Assembly (NCBI RefSeq): GCF_000003815.2
Contig: NC_049980.1
Span: 32,424,044 to 32,488,043 of the forward strand
DNA length: 64,000 nucleotides
DNA from: Branchiostoma floridae
Lineage: Eukaryota; Chordata; Leptocardii; Amphioxiformes; Branchiostomatidae
Direction of reading: 5' to 3'
Shown: piece by piece, positions 10,660 to 21,585 of the stretch
Layout: the number at the start of each line of letters is the position of its first letter
How positions within the stretch are numbered: position 1 is the stretch's first letter
Translations under genes and position numbers: made by a program
Notes under the pieces: generated by a model
Database searches by the model: none
What the model saw: only the letters and a program-made list of their open reading frames with translations
Told to the model about the DNA's origin: nothing

Positions 10660-12117
10660 GCCCATGTTAAAGTATCTAGTCTATTTTATGCAGACGACCT
10701 CGTCCTGTTATCAACATTAGACAACAAGCCAACATGGTCTACAAAAAGCAATCAACACCCTTGACCTTTACTGCGAAAAATGGAAATTATAACAAAAATA
10801 ATAGTATTTGATAAAAACGGACACATGTCCTCTAACTTCAAATTTCAATTGCGCAACCAAAACATAGATATAGTATCGTCGTACTGTTACTACCTAGGAG
10901 TAATGTTTACTACAGGTGTTGGGCTTAATGACAAGTCCCCATTAGAAAAAGTACACTTAAAATTCTGTAAATCGATACTGGGCGTAAGCAACCTCGCCAC
11001 AAGGGCGGAACTAGGCGGATAACCAGTGTGGATTGAAGTGTACAATAGAATGTATTCATATTACAAAAGATTAGTAAGAGAAATACCGAAAGATAGCTTG
11101 CAATACGAACTTGAAACTTGAAACTTTATTAGAATAACCATTAGCGGTGGACCCTAGGGTCCACCGCTAGTCTTCCTGGTATTCATTCACAGAGACAATA
11201 CATTATACAAACATGGTTGGCAACTAGACAAGTCACAAACACATCTAAATCAATAACATATTTACAATATACATAATTTAAAAATTGACAATCCTGTCGC
11301 ACAGTGCTTGTAACTACTGGTGGAAGTATTTGTGCAAACCATCCTTAAACACTCTCAGGGATTGTGTGGATTGCATGACAATTGGAAGGTTTAAATACGA
11401 AGCCTTCTTAGTACAACAAGACCTGCACCGATGTAAGATACCTAGTTGGTTTTGGAATATTAGTAGAATCCTTCAGGAGTCTGGCTTTGCCTACCTAAGT
11501 TCTGCTTCAAGAAGAACGAAACACATTATCTGCTCAATCTGAACTTAAGGAAAGTCTAAAAGACAACTTTCTTCAATATTTTTTCTCAGAATTGAAATCT
11601 TGCGGTAAGAGAATCAAGGAAACTAGCTAAAAACTTACAGAAGAATTAAGCATACATATGAGCGAGAAAAACCGCCGAGCCATGACTAAACTAAGAATTA
11701 GCGACCATTCGCTACAAATTGAAGTTGGTAGAGACAACCAGACTCCTCCAAACGGCAGAATATGTACATTTTGCAACGATAGATGTGTAGAGAATGAAGT
11801 ACATATACTTTTAGAATGCCCACTATACACCGAGATGCGCAAATCTCTCATAAATACACTACAACTAGATAATGAATATGTGTGTTTAAGCAAGGACGAA
11901 ATGTATAACTACATTATGTCGACTAATTAATACGACACACTTGAAAAGATCTGTAAATTTGTTTGCACAAGTTTCAAAAAGAGAGAAGAGACTCTGTAGA
12001 TTTTAGATGATATAAGATGTAACCTGTTTCACGTATACTCAAGTTATCCAACTCAATGCATTTAGCCCATGTTGGGCAGGAATATGCAATAAAGATCATT
12101 GTCATTGTTATTGTTAA
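10660..12117 (+). mobile_element. Degraded LINE (non-LTR retrotransposon) 3' part
   Basis: Near 10680 one frame reads LFYADDLVLLS, the reverse-transcriptase catalytic YADD motif. Further frames give YLGVMFT...VHLKFCKSILGVSNL (~10895-10995), and at 11760-11830 the C-terminal Cys/His segment CTFCNDRCVENEVHILLECP. These are standard in CR1/L2-like LINEs. Frame changes and stops show it is dead. It ends with a short hairpin, GCAATAAAG and an ATTGTT-rich tail at ~12060-12117. It lies between the two inverted 20-bp arrays. The clade is not certain. Confidence 0.8.
11108..11290 (-). mobile_element. Insertion within the LINE: reversed retroelement tail
   Basis: Read on the minus strand, a 26-bp perfect hairpin (AGCGGTGGACCC TA GGGTCC...) is followed by TCTAATAAAGTTTC, the same hairpin-then-AATAAA layout as the LINE tails elsewhere in this window. 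LINE-like coding resumes beyond it at ~11300, so it is a nested insertion. Confidence 0.55.
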
Positions 12118-12779
12118 TTACTATCGTGATACTCATACCCTAACATAAATCTATAACCTGCACGTTTTGTGGGTTTTCTCAAGAATGACTCTCCTGCACC
12201 TGCAGTAATTATATAATTTGATGCGTGGAATGATTAAGCAAAAATTTCGTGGGGTAAGAGTTTGAAAAAAATGTGCCCACTGTTGGCTTTGGGAATGTCA
12301 TAATAACTTCATGTAACTTTATGTATAGTATGTTGCTGGTGCTTGCTATAGCACTCGTAAACGTGCTGTGCACGCACTAGGCCTAGGTAGAGACTGTGTG
12401 CGAGTATCAAATTGAATTTAATGTCTGCATATGACCATTCTCCACATTGTGTTTTTGTTGTTTACTTTGCTGGCTGCCTTGGAAACTACAAACTACAAAG
12501 CATTTTCCAAGGTCATTTCACGCTATCATGCAACCTCAATTTAAATTAGTTTTGTTTTATGACATTCTCTTGTTTCGATTGAGGTTGGCTAGACTGATTA
12601 GACTAATTAGCATTGTGGCTTGAATTTTCCAACCAAATGTAACTGATCAGTCAGACTGCTTGAAAGCCAGATGACACTACTCAGCCTAAAATTCCAAATG
12701 GTCATTACTGTCCTGAATTCAACTAATGAATGAATTAAATGTGTAATGTACCATATTAAATGATTTTTAAAACAGGTCA
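12118..12779. other. Unassigned AT-rich stretch inside the foldback element
   Basis: About 660 bp between the LINE tail and the right 20-bp array. I see no coding sequence or clear repeat. Confidence 0.4.
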
Positions 12780-14300
12780 CAGTTCGTTCTCCCAGGTTCT
12801 CCTGCTTTCTCCCAGCTTCTGCCACTTTCTCATAGGTTCTCCTACCTTCTACCAGATTCTACCGCTTTCTCCTAGGTTCTACTGCTTTCTCCCAGGTTCT
12901 GCCGCTTTCTCCCAGGTTCACTTTTTTCTTCCAGGTTCTACCGATTTCTCCCAGGTTTTTCGCTTTCTCCCATGTTCTCCCGCTTTCTCCCAGGTTCTGC
13001 CGCTTTCTCCCAGGTTCTCCTGCTTTCTATCAGGTTCTACCGCTTTCTACTGGGTTCTACCGCTTTCTCCCAGGTTCTCCGTCTTTCTCCCAGGTTCTTC
13101 TGCTTTCTACCAGGTTCTACCGCTTTCTCCCAGGTTCTCCTGCTTTCTCCCAGGTTCTGCCGCTTTCTTCCAGGTTCTCCCAGGTTCTCCCGCTTTCTCC
13201 CAGGTTCTACCGCTTTCTACTGGGTTCTACCGCTTTCTCCCAGGTTCTCCCAGGTTCTGCCGCTTTCTCCCAGGTTCTCCCAGGTTCTCCGTCTTTCTCC
13301 CAGGTTCTCCTGCTTTCTACCAGGTTCTCCTGCTTTCTCCCAGGTTCTCTGTCTTTCTCCCAGGTTCTCCCGCTTTCTCCCAGGTTCTCCCGTTTTCACC
13401 CAGGTTCTCCCGCTTTCTACCAGGTTCTACCGCTTTCTCCCAGGTTCTCCTGCTTTCTCCCAGGTTCTCCCGCTTTCTACCAGGTTCTACCGCTTTCTAC
13501 TGGGTTCTCCCAGGTTCTCCCGCTTTCTCACAGGTTCTACTGCTTTCTACCAGGTTCTCCTGCTTTCTCCAAGGTTCTACTACTTTCTCACAGGTTCTGC
13601 CGCTTTCTCCCAGGTTCTCCCGCTTTCTCCCAGGTTCTACCGCTTTCTCCCAGCTTTTACTGCTTTCTCCCAGGTTCTCCCGCTTTCTCCCAGGTTTTCC
13701 CGCTTTCTCCCAGGTTCTGCCGCTTTCTTCCAGGTTCTCCCAGGTTCTCCCGCTTTCTCCCTGGTTCTCCTGCTTTCTCCCATGTTCTCCTGCTTTCTAC
13801 CAGGTTCTGACGGTTTCTCCCAGGTTCTCCCGCTTTCTCCCAGGTTCTTCTGCTTTCTACCAGGTTCTACTAGTTTCTCCCAGGTTCTCCCGCTTTCTCC
13901 CAGGTTTTACTGCTTTCTCCCAGGTTCTCCCGCTTTCTCCCAGGTTCTCCCGCTTTCTACCGGGTTCTCCCAGGTTCTCCCGCTTTCACCCAGGTTCTGC
14001 CGCTTTCTCCTAGGTTCTACCGCTTTCTACCGGGTTTTCCCAGGTTCTCCTGCTTTCTCCCAGGTTCTCCCGCTTTCACCCAGTTTCCACCGCTTTCTCC
14101 CAGGTTCTACCGCTTTCTACCGGGTTCTCCCAGGTTGTCCCGCTTTCTCCCAGGTTCTGCCGCTTTCTCCCAGGTTCTGCCGGTTTCTCCCAGGTTCTCC
14201 CGCTTTCTACCGGGTTCTACCGCTTTTTTCCAGGTTCTGCAAGGTTCTCCCGCTTTCTCCCAGGTTCTACTGCTTTCTCCCAGGTTCTCCTGTATTTTCC
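12780..14300 (-). repeat. 20-bp minisatellite array, right arm (~76 units), inverted
   Basis: This is the reverse complement of the unit in the left arm (AGGTTCTCCCGCTTTCTCCC on the plus strand), with extra 10-bp half-units inserted in several places. The two arrays could pair over more than a kilobase. The open frames here are again periodicity artefacts. Confidence 0.97.
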
Positions 14301-14398
14301 CGATTAACACTACCATTAAAATTATTTGAATAACCTTGCACAAATGTATCCTAATTTACATAAAAGGGAACATTACTTGCTCCCCTAACCCCGGTTGG

Positions 14399-15270
14399 TA
14401 CATAATCACCATATTCACACTTCCCATAATGCACCGTAAGGAACCTACCGTAAACCGGGCGTACAATGTCCGTCACTTTTACGACACCTTTTCTCAGCGC
14501 GCGAAGCCAGCTGAAATAGAGTCAGACTCCATAGCGTATGTTAAACACGGTGGTAGAAATTAGCGAGACAGACTGAATAATTTGCCAGGAGTTGTAGGGC
14601 ATAGAAGTTGATTTTGCAACCTATGTTGCACTAGCGATCACTAAAAAAAACTGTAATCCTTGGCCGGCTTAAGTCCTCAGTCTATTTGGTCAATTCCTAC
14701 TACTCAATGATTTAACAGTAAGTCTACGATTTCTTCTATTTTAACGGTCTGCACCATCTAAAACATTGAGTAGGTAGCAATGACGAGCGAGCTCGCCTGC
14801 ACCGAAAAAGAATTGAAAACTTAAATTCATCGCTGATTTATTTGGTGGTATTATGATTAGTGCCGGTACTAGTATGATAATGGATGTTACTGATTCCGTT
14901 CATTCATGCGTTCATTCATTCATTCATTCATTCATTCGTTCGTTCATTCATTCATTCATTCATTCATTTTTTCTTTCTTTCATTCATTCATTCCATCACC
15001 CGGTCAATCATCCGCGAGCATCATTATTCTGTTATTCAATAACATGATTGAAAACACGAAGCCAAACATTTCGGTTCAATGTTTATTGATTTCCTACCAT
15101 TGGTTTACATCTCCCATGCTCAGTAGTCCAGCTACAAGCAAGTCGTCTCCAGTCAGTCTGTCAACTGGTTTCACAACGATTTCAACTGTTCTCATTTTCA
15201 CGTCATCTTTCCTGCACTCTCGTCGCTAGGGGGCGCAGCTGACAGGTATGAATTTGCTACTCTCTGTTCG
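14399..15270. other. Unassigned spacer with (CATT)n microsatellite
   Basis: No gene is recognised. A tetranucleotide CATT/ATTC repeat occupies about 14903-14990 and creates an artificial open frame. Confidence 0.6.
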
Positions 15271-15274
15271 ATAG

Positions 15275-15515
15275 ATAAATTCAACTACATTCTGGGAGGC
15301 GATAACCCTCACTGTGCACAAGTAGGCAAATATATCCACGAATGTTTAAACCGTAGAACCAATAGTGTAAATGACTTGCTAGATCCAATATGTTGACTTA
15401 TTCATACCTATAGATATCCATATATGTCTGTTTAGTTGTACTGTAAGTAGTTGTTATACATGTAGACCTTACGAAAGTCGCTGTACTTATGTCGCGTTAA
15501 TAAATATTTCTATGA
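15275..15515 (+). mobile_element. LINE C-terminus and 3' tail
   Basis: One frame reads NPHCAQVGKYIHECLNRR and ends in a stop near 15397, resembling the C-terminal segment of the minus-strand LINE at 24563-24965 (NAKIGKYIKDCFP). The following 3' sequence, ending GTTAATAAATATTTC, is closely matched in reverse at 24390-24556 and partly at 20190-20245, so all three belong to one LINE family. Confidence 0.7.
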
Positions 15516-17277
15516 CACAAAACGCGTCATACAAGCCAGGTGCGCCCCCTGACGGCCAGCGGTGGAGATGCTGTTTTTACAATTTTCAATGGGGAGGGAC
15601 CAGTAAATGGAATCTCTATTAGAGGGGCACATGATGAAGCCATGGAAAACAGCCACTGCAAAAAACACAAGGCCATGTCATAACATATGTAAAAAGTCAC
15701 AAATTTTGGCCAGATTTTGAAAACAAATTCTCTGCAATCCTTATCGGAAAACTGGACCTTCCTGAGCACAATTTGCCCTAAAGATATTTTTAAGAAATCA
15801 GGATTATTTAAAGATGTCAAGATTATCAGTCCCTCCACATCTGTGACGGAAATCACCATTTACATCATCAGTCGTTAACAACACACACCTGAAGATTGTG
15901 ATATGTAATACATTTGTACTGATATTCTGAGTCTCATAAAAGATTTATTTCGAGTCATTTCAGATATTTGGTGGAAAGTAAAGAAAACAACTGGGCATTT
16001 GTTGTCTAAAACTGCCTGACATGTATCAATATTTGTAAAACATTAATTTGCGGCACTGCATACTAGTAGTCCTGTATGGCACAGGAGGAATGTTCTGGAG
16101 CATTTTTCATTGGAAGAAGGGGATAATCCATTGTTGGTAGGCGGTTATGATTGATGCATAATAATGATGATGATAGCAGTAGCTGAATTACTAGCCATTT
16201 TGATTTACCTTTTACCACGCGCCACTGCGGCCTTGGTTTGGAAGAGTGAATTTTGGCAAACATCTTGCGGGAGATTCATTCTTACATTTGAAGCAAGTAA
16301 ATGTACGTGACAAATATTTTTTCACCCTCACACACATTTTTGAAAGACAACTGAAGTGTTACATCGTTCATCTTCAATTTTTTTCCTGATGCGCAACTCA
16401 CAAATCTAATGTGTTTAACATCACAACCTGAACATTACGCTTAAACTCACAGTCACAAGATGACAATTTCTTCATAAATAAAAAACAACTACAAATCTCG
16501 GCAATTTTCCTGGGCGCAAGAATAAGATGCGCGGTACAATTCGCCACTAGCGAGAGAGAGAGAGAGAGTGTGTGTGTGTGTGTGTGTGACAGTGTGTATG
16601 ATAGAAAAGGAGCAAGTGTGTGTTTGTCTAGGAGAGAGAGAGAGAAACTACATGTATGTGTGTGTGTCTATGTGTACTTTTTGCATGTATTGCGCAGCGT
16701 TTTGTCAGCTAAAAGTGAGCGCACTGATGCCTTCCCTTAGTCCAGGTGGGGTACATAAACGTTTTGGCACATTTAGAAAGACATGGGGCCTCCGAGGATG
16801 AACTGAACTGGGGCCTCAGAATTTTAGGGGCACTCCTAGTAACTTTAATATGATTTGATGCAGGGGCACATTTCGGGCCTGGTCTGATTCAAGTGCTGGG
16901 AAAATGAAATCTGGGTGTTCAAGGATGTAGCAAACTGCATGTGACAGCTTACAGTTGTCTCAAACTGCATTTTTGTGGGTGGAAAACATTAAATGTAACT
17001 TTCTCTGGAACAGATTGCTTGCTTGCTCAATAGCGTACACTCCCTAGATACTCTGTCGGCGATGATTTGCCCCGATTTTTTTTACCGGCTTAGATACCCC
17101 CAACTACAGGATTTGCATTGTGAATGAGGTCTGTGTTGTCCTCATCATACTCTACCAAGACGTCGCCTTTAGATCTGGGATTGCGGGACTTGTGACCTGT
17201 GGATATGCCGTGTTTGGGCATGTCCTTGAGGGTTTGCGCTAGTGTGCAGCCTGGTACCTTTGTCTGCTGCCTGTTTG
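15516..17277. other. Unassigned intergenic sequence
   Basis: About 1.75 kb without a recognisable exon. A GA/TG dinucleotide run lies at ~16552-16590 and a GA run near 16630. This is the 3' flank of the LRR receptor gene. Confidence 0.5.
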
Positions 17278-19599
17278 CTAATGTATGTTACGGTTAGCAG
17301 AGGGGTTGTTATACAGGCAAGCTCTGGACATGCGGGCTCCCCGTGCTCGGACATATCTACCAACGGCGGCCATATCTCTAACCCTGTACCTGCCCGCTAC
17401 AGGCGCGCCGTACGATCTAATGTTTGTCTTCCTCTGCCGTGCGTGTATCTGTGGGATTGATCTGGTACGAGGCACCGTGCTGTAGGATGGATGTTTGCCG
17501 CCCAGCCGGGTTGATGGAGGAAGGGCCACCTCAGCTACAGCGGCGTAGAAAGGCACAGCGTCATCCCCGTCGCCTTGACCGGGCACCCGGAGAGTCAGGG
17601 GGTATGAGAGGCGCCGCGTGTTCTCGTTGTTGTAGTACTCGTCGGGAATTTCCCAGTAAGGATGTTCTACCCAAGGCCGTGTGTTGTAGTACTGTGTGTA
17701 GTACTCATCTGGGATCTCCGAGTAAGGAGATTGCACCCTTAGCCCTGCGTTGTAGTAGTTGTAGCAAGGGTTGTAGAAGTCGTCGGGAATTTCGCTGTAC
17801 TGATGCTCATGGCCTGCGGTGGTCTGTGAGGCCGAATCCGCCGCAGCGACCGAGACGGCAACGCCGCCTGTCCCGCCTAGCAACCAGCGATTCAGGGAGA
17901 CGACAGCCGGCGCAGGTGGGCTGCCCGGTCGGGAACAACGCTTCTTTCTAACGATACATGCCACTAACAGCGCTACATGCTCAACCCCTACTACAACTAC
18001 TACAGCAATCACTGTGATGGTCCATACAGAGCACGAGTGCCCCTCCTTTGCTGGCGGCACAGCGACGGTTTCATTTGTGGTAGGGATCGTCTGATTCAGG
18101 GGGACCATGGTTGTCATGGTGACGGGTGTTTCCGTGGCCATCTTGGTCCTCTTTTCTGCACAGACAGTTCCATCAGGAGTGCTGGACACGGGCGCGGTGA
18201 AGACATGTCGGTATGTCTCCCCCCGGACGGTGTCGACATGACACGTCACATTCAGCATTTCTTCATGACCAAAGGTGCTGACATTTCTGCTGTGGCCATC
18301 AGCAGACGACATGTTTTTATTGTCGTCATTAGCCAGGATACCTGACACAACTACAGCAATGATTCTGGGTTGGTGGGACTTGTCTACACCCATGGGAACA
18401 ATCTGCAGAGTAGTGTCTCCCCCCAAGACTACCTTTACGCCTCCGACAGCTTCCCAGGCGTGTGTGCACGAGTGGCTGATGTTTGAAACGTGTTTGTCTG
18501 ATTCTGTGTTGACTGACATGGCTACAAATGGTAGATCATACTTTATCTGGTTTGTTGTGGACAACTTCAATTTTAATGCTCTACATCGATTGACATGGTC
18601 CTGATTCAACTGACCTAGGTCTGAGGTGCTGTTATGGTGTATGTGGACGTGATATTGCTGTAGTTTAGGACCTTTGGTGATACAGAAAAGCATTTGGCTA
18701 ACCCTAACTGCAAAGATCTGGCCGGTATGGAATTTAGACTTGTAATCAAAACGCCAGTTCAACACCGATGGAGCAGAATCATCGAGAGCAAGCAATTTAT
18801 TCCCACTCACTGCCAGCTCTTCTAGTTTGTGTAGCCCGTCCAAAGTCTCCCATGACAGACACGTCAACGCATTGCGGCTCAAATCTAGCCTGCTAAGCCT
18901 TGTCAGTGGCTTGAATGCTTGGGGGTGAATGATTTTTATGGAATTTGCTCTCAGAGACAGTTGGCCTAATCGTTTCAGATTGTGAAACCAAGATGGGTTG
19001 ATACTTTGCAATGCGTTATTGTCGAGTAGCAATGTTGAGAGGGAAGTAAGGTTCTGAAAGCATTTTGGATCCATGATACTTATGTTATTGTGGGACAATG
19101 ACAGGGTATGCATCAACTCCGTAGATTTCAAATCGTCGAACCAGGCTCGCTTGACGTGAGTCAAGTTGTTGGAATTAAGCTGCAAGGAGCTCAAGTAAGG
19201 AAAGGCGGCCAAAGTGCCCTGCTCTAAATCTGTGATTCCACATTCCACCAAAGCGAGAGTATTGATATTTACTGAAGACCTCTGGGGAGGCAGTAGTTTC
19301 TGAATGGAGAGCACCCCAAAGTTGAACCCCCTAACCGCCACATCTTGTACATCGGGAAGGCACAGTGAAGTTGGCTGGGAGGAGTTCTGCACAAAACGCG
19401 CGGGTTGTTGCTGTAGCTGCGCGGTGCATAACATACAAGCACCTCGCACATATAAACCCAAACCGTGTGACCTGCGGAAAGGGACGCAATCTGTCCACTG
19501 ATTTGTGTTCTTGCACCCAGGAAAACATGCCGAGTCTAAATCTACACATCCAACTACGATGGCGAGAACAGTTACAAGCCTCGGGGCTACTTTGAACAT
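17278..19599 (-). CDS. Leucine-rich-repeat single-pass transmembrane receptor
   Basis: Single-exon ORF of 773 residues. The first true ATG is at 19597-19599 with A at -3; the frame's upstream extension begins at a non-ATG codon. It opens with a signal peptide (FKVAPRLVTVLAIVVGCVDL) and a Cys-containing N-terminal region. About five to six leucine-rich repeats follow at residues ~113-275 (LSLSHNNI, LLLDNNAL, LSLRANSI, LDLSRNAL). A long, N-glycosylation-rich ectodomain of unknown fold leads to a transmembrane helix at ~526-550 and a ~220-residue tail. The tail repeats Y(S/W)EIPD(D/E) three times (~601, 626, 648) and adds further YxxV motifs, which resemble SH2- or adaptor-binding sites. I infer a cell-surface recognition receptor with tyrosine signalling. 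Lancelets have very many LRR receptors, so no orthologue name is offered. Confidence 0.85.
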   Translation of the reverse strand: MFKVAPRLVTVLAIVVGCVDLDSACFPGCKNTNQWTDCVPFRRSHGLGLYVRGACMLCTAQLQQQPARFVQNSSQPTSLCLPDVQDVAVRGFNFGVLSIQKLLPPQRSSVNINTLALVECGITDLEQGTLAAFPYLSSLQLNSNNLTHVKRAWFDDLKSTELMHTLSLSHNNISIMDPKCFQNLTSLSTLLLDNNALQSINPSWFHNLKRLGQLSLRANSIKIIHPQAFKPLTRLSRLDLSRNALTCLSWETLDGLHKLEELAVSGNKLLALDDSAPSVLNWRFDYKSKFHTGQIFAVRVSQMLFCITKGPKLQQYHVHIHHNSTSDLGQLNQDHVNRCRALKLKLSTTNQIKYDLPFVAMSVNTESDKHVSNISHSCTHAWEAVGGVKVVLGGDTTLQIVPMGVDKSHQPRIIAVVVSGILANDDNKNMSSADGHSRNVSTFGHEEMLNVTCHVDTVRGETYRHVFTAPVSSTPDGTVCAEKRTKMATETPVTMTTMVPLNQTIPTTNETVAVPPAKEGHSCSVWTITVIAVVVVVGVEHVALLVACIVRKKRCSRPGSPPAPAVVSLNRWLLGGTGGVAVSVAAADSASQTTAGHEHQYSEIPDDFYNPCYNYYNAGLRVQSPYSEIPDEYYTQYYNTRPWVEHPYWEIPDEYYNNENTRRLSYPLTLRVPGQGDGDDAVPFYAAVAEVALPPSTRLGGKHPSYSTVPRTRSIPQIHARQRKTNIRSYGAPVAGRYRVRDMAAVGRYVRARGARMSRACLYNNPSANRNIH

Positions 19600-19639
19600 G
19601 ATAGATATAGTCAACAATCGCTACTTTAACATGCAAGTA

Positions 19640-21468
19640 ATGGCCTAATACAAAGCCTTTCTCTCTCGTTATAAGTTAACTGGCGTCTGCGAAGATCGCT
19701 CTGGTTTCATCCGCTTTCGGGACGGGCGAACAACCGGCCGACTGTCTCACCTGCAAAATGAGGGGAAATCGTAATTGTGACCTTTCTATTTTGTCAATTA
19801 GTGTGAGCAGGAGGGCATCGAACTCAAAAAGGGTTTCTGAAAAAAAGCAGAAATTGGCCAGATTGACATGATAGTGTACTACAGAAGTTCATTATTACTC
19901 AAAACTCTTCACGTTTCTTTCCGCTTGCTCAAAAGAGTATAACGTTAGTACGCTCCATTCTATCAATAGTATGATATGCAATTCCATTCCTTTACAGCAG
20001 GAGGTACTGTATCCCTCACTGTGTAGGATTAGAATAATACATCAAAGAATTAGTTAAACTAATGTTAGAATCAGTAGTGTAAAATAAACGCTAAACTCAA
20101 CGCGTTTATCTATCCGTATTACTTGTTACATGGCTTAATTCGTACGTTTTCATCGTCTTGTTCGTTTGTACGTAACGTACGTTAGGTGTGGTTGTAGAAG
20201 ACCTTACAAAAGTCGTGTACTTTTGTTGTGTCAATAAAGATCTGCCAGCCACCGTGGGTTACAAAAGGTAACTCTTGAATTCGATTAAATCCTCTGGGTC
20301 TCATTCAGTCAAGTATTTATGTATTCGGTCAATTTCTACTATTCATTTTTAAAGGAACATTAGAGTCTGATAGACACCAGTTAAGACACGGTTTGGCGCA
20401 ATGGAAACAACCAAGTAGCAACCGACCAAACAAGCAAACAAACAAAGAAACACCAGCTTGTGAGTCCTTATCGTCGATCGGAAATGTAACTGTATATCTA
20501 GTCATGTAACATCTTATCATAGCTGTCAGCATTCAGACGTACCGTCAATGGTACTCGTTACTAAATGATTTGTGATCAGAGAGAATGCATCCAAGACTAA
20601 CAAAACATTACTTGGTAGTACCATACCGTTAGGTGTTTTACAAACCATCATGAAATCGAATGTTTCACAAATCATAATTAGAAAGGAAATAAAAAAGTGA
20701 AGGTGATTTTAATAAATTGAAGAAAAACAGAATAAATGGATCATTATCTGGCCTTGTTGCTGTTATAATTTCTGTACGATGTTCAGTTAGTGATTTATGG
20801 AGCCGACCCTATAATGGCTCCGAGTAGAGTCGATTCCAAGTCAAAGCGAGGGTTTCTGTTTCTGTAACAATATGTTTAAATGTTTATTGCTTGAAGTTTA
20901 AATCATTTCGACTAAACAAATATTAAGTCACAATAGTTCTAATTTAGAAAAAATGAAAATGCAGACTCAAAGATACTTCGATTTAGTTAGATATTTTGGA
21001 ATTATTGTGAATTGAATGTACAAGAAAACTCTTTATTTTTAAATATATTTTCAATATCTTTATGTGTCTTTCTCTGTTGAAAATATCTGACAATATTAAG
21101 AACATTTTCGAAGTGGTAGATTTGGTTTTATTGCCCCATGAAAGTATGTACTAAACTAGCCCTGTTTTCTGCTTCAGTATGTTTTTTCTGCTTAAAACTA
21201 TCTAAAATATATATCACATTCTGTTTCCTGACTATTTTCTTCATTTTCTTCAAACTATCAAAGAAACATATAGAAAGCTGAAATGGGCGTTAAAATTGCG
21301 CAAAGTATGAAATATATTTTCAACAATTCAAGCATTTGTGGCAATAGATCTAACAGCAGTGGGATAACATGAAATGGGCTCTGACTGTGGTTGGGTGTTA
21401 TTTTTGCTGTGTGCGAAAGCTAGCGCAACTTAGCTGTCTGTGAACGTAAGACAATGAGTACGTCTTAC
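19640..21468. other. Intergenic AT-rich region
   Basis: Flank between the LRR receptor (its upstream side) and the candidate gene at 21469-22748. A LINE 3' tail fragment lies at ~20190-20245 (GACCTTACAAAAGTCG and TCAATAAAGATC). Otherwise nothing is recognisable. Confidence 0.45.
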
Positions 21469-21585
21469 CGTAGTCAGCGGGCCCGTCGAACCCCGGTCCG
21501 CGCCCACCGTAGTCAGCGGGCCCGTCGAACCCCGGTCCGCGCCCACCGTAGTCAGCGGGCCCGTCGAACCCCGGTCCGCGCCCGC
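21469..21585. repeat. Three perfect 39-bp tandem repeats
   Basis: The unit CGTAGTCAGCGGGCCCGTCG plus 19 further bases occurs three times with no visible difference, so it is recent. The length is a multiple of three, consistent with in-frame expansion within the candidate exon at 21469-21646. Confidence 0.95.

Larger units (their letters stand above)
7650..14390. mobile_element. Giant foldback-like element with arms of 20-bp subrepeats
   Basis: The outer ends are inverted copies of a ~41-bp sequence (7650-7690 and 14350-14390; GGTTAC/GGGGAGCA and onward, about 37 of 41 matching). Immediately outside lie CCGGTTAG (7642-7649) and CCGGTTGG (14391-14398), an 8-bp direct repeat matching at 7 of 8. 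Just inside, each arm is a tandem array of the same 20-bp unit in opposite orientation (7738-10465 and 12780-14300). A LINE remnant and unassigned sequence fill the middle. Inverted arms of short tandem subrepeats are the hallmark of Foldback (FB)-type elements in other animals. No transposase was seen. The element-scale reading is inference; the repeats themselves are directly visible. Confidence 0.65.

Noticed and set aside
14853-15229. Ser-Phe-Ile-His repeat ORFs
   Set aside because: Translations of the CATT microsatellite.
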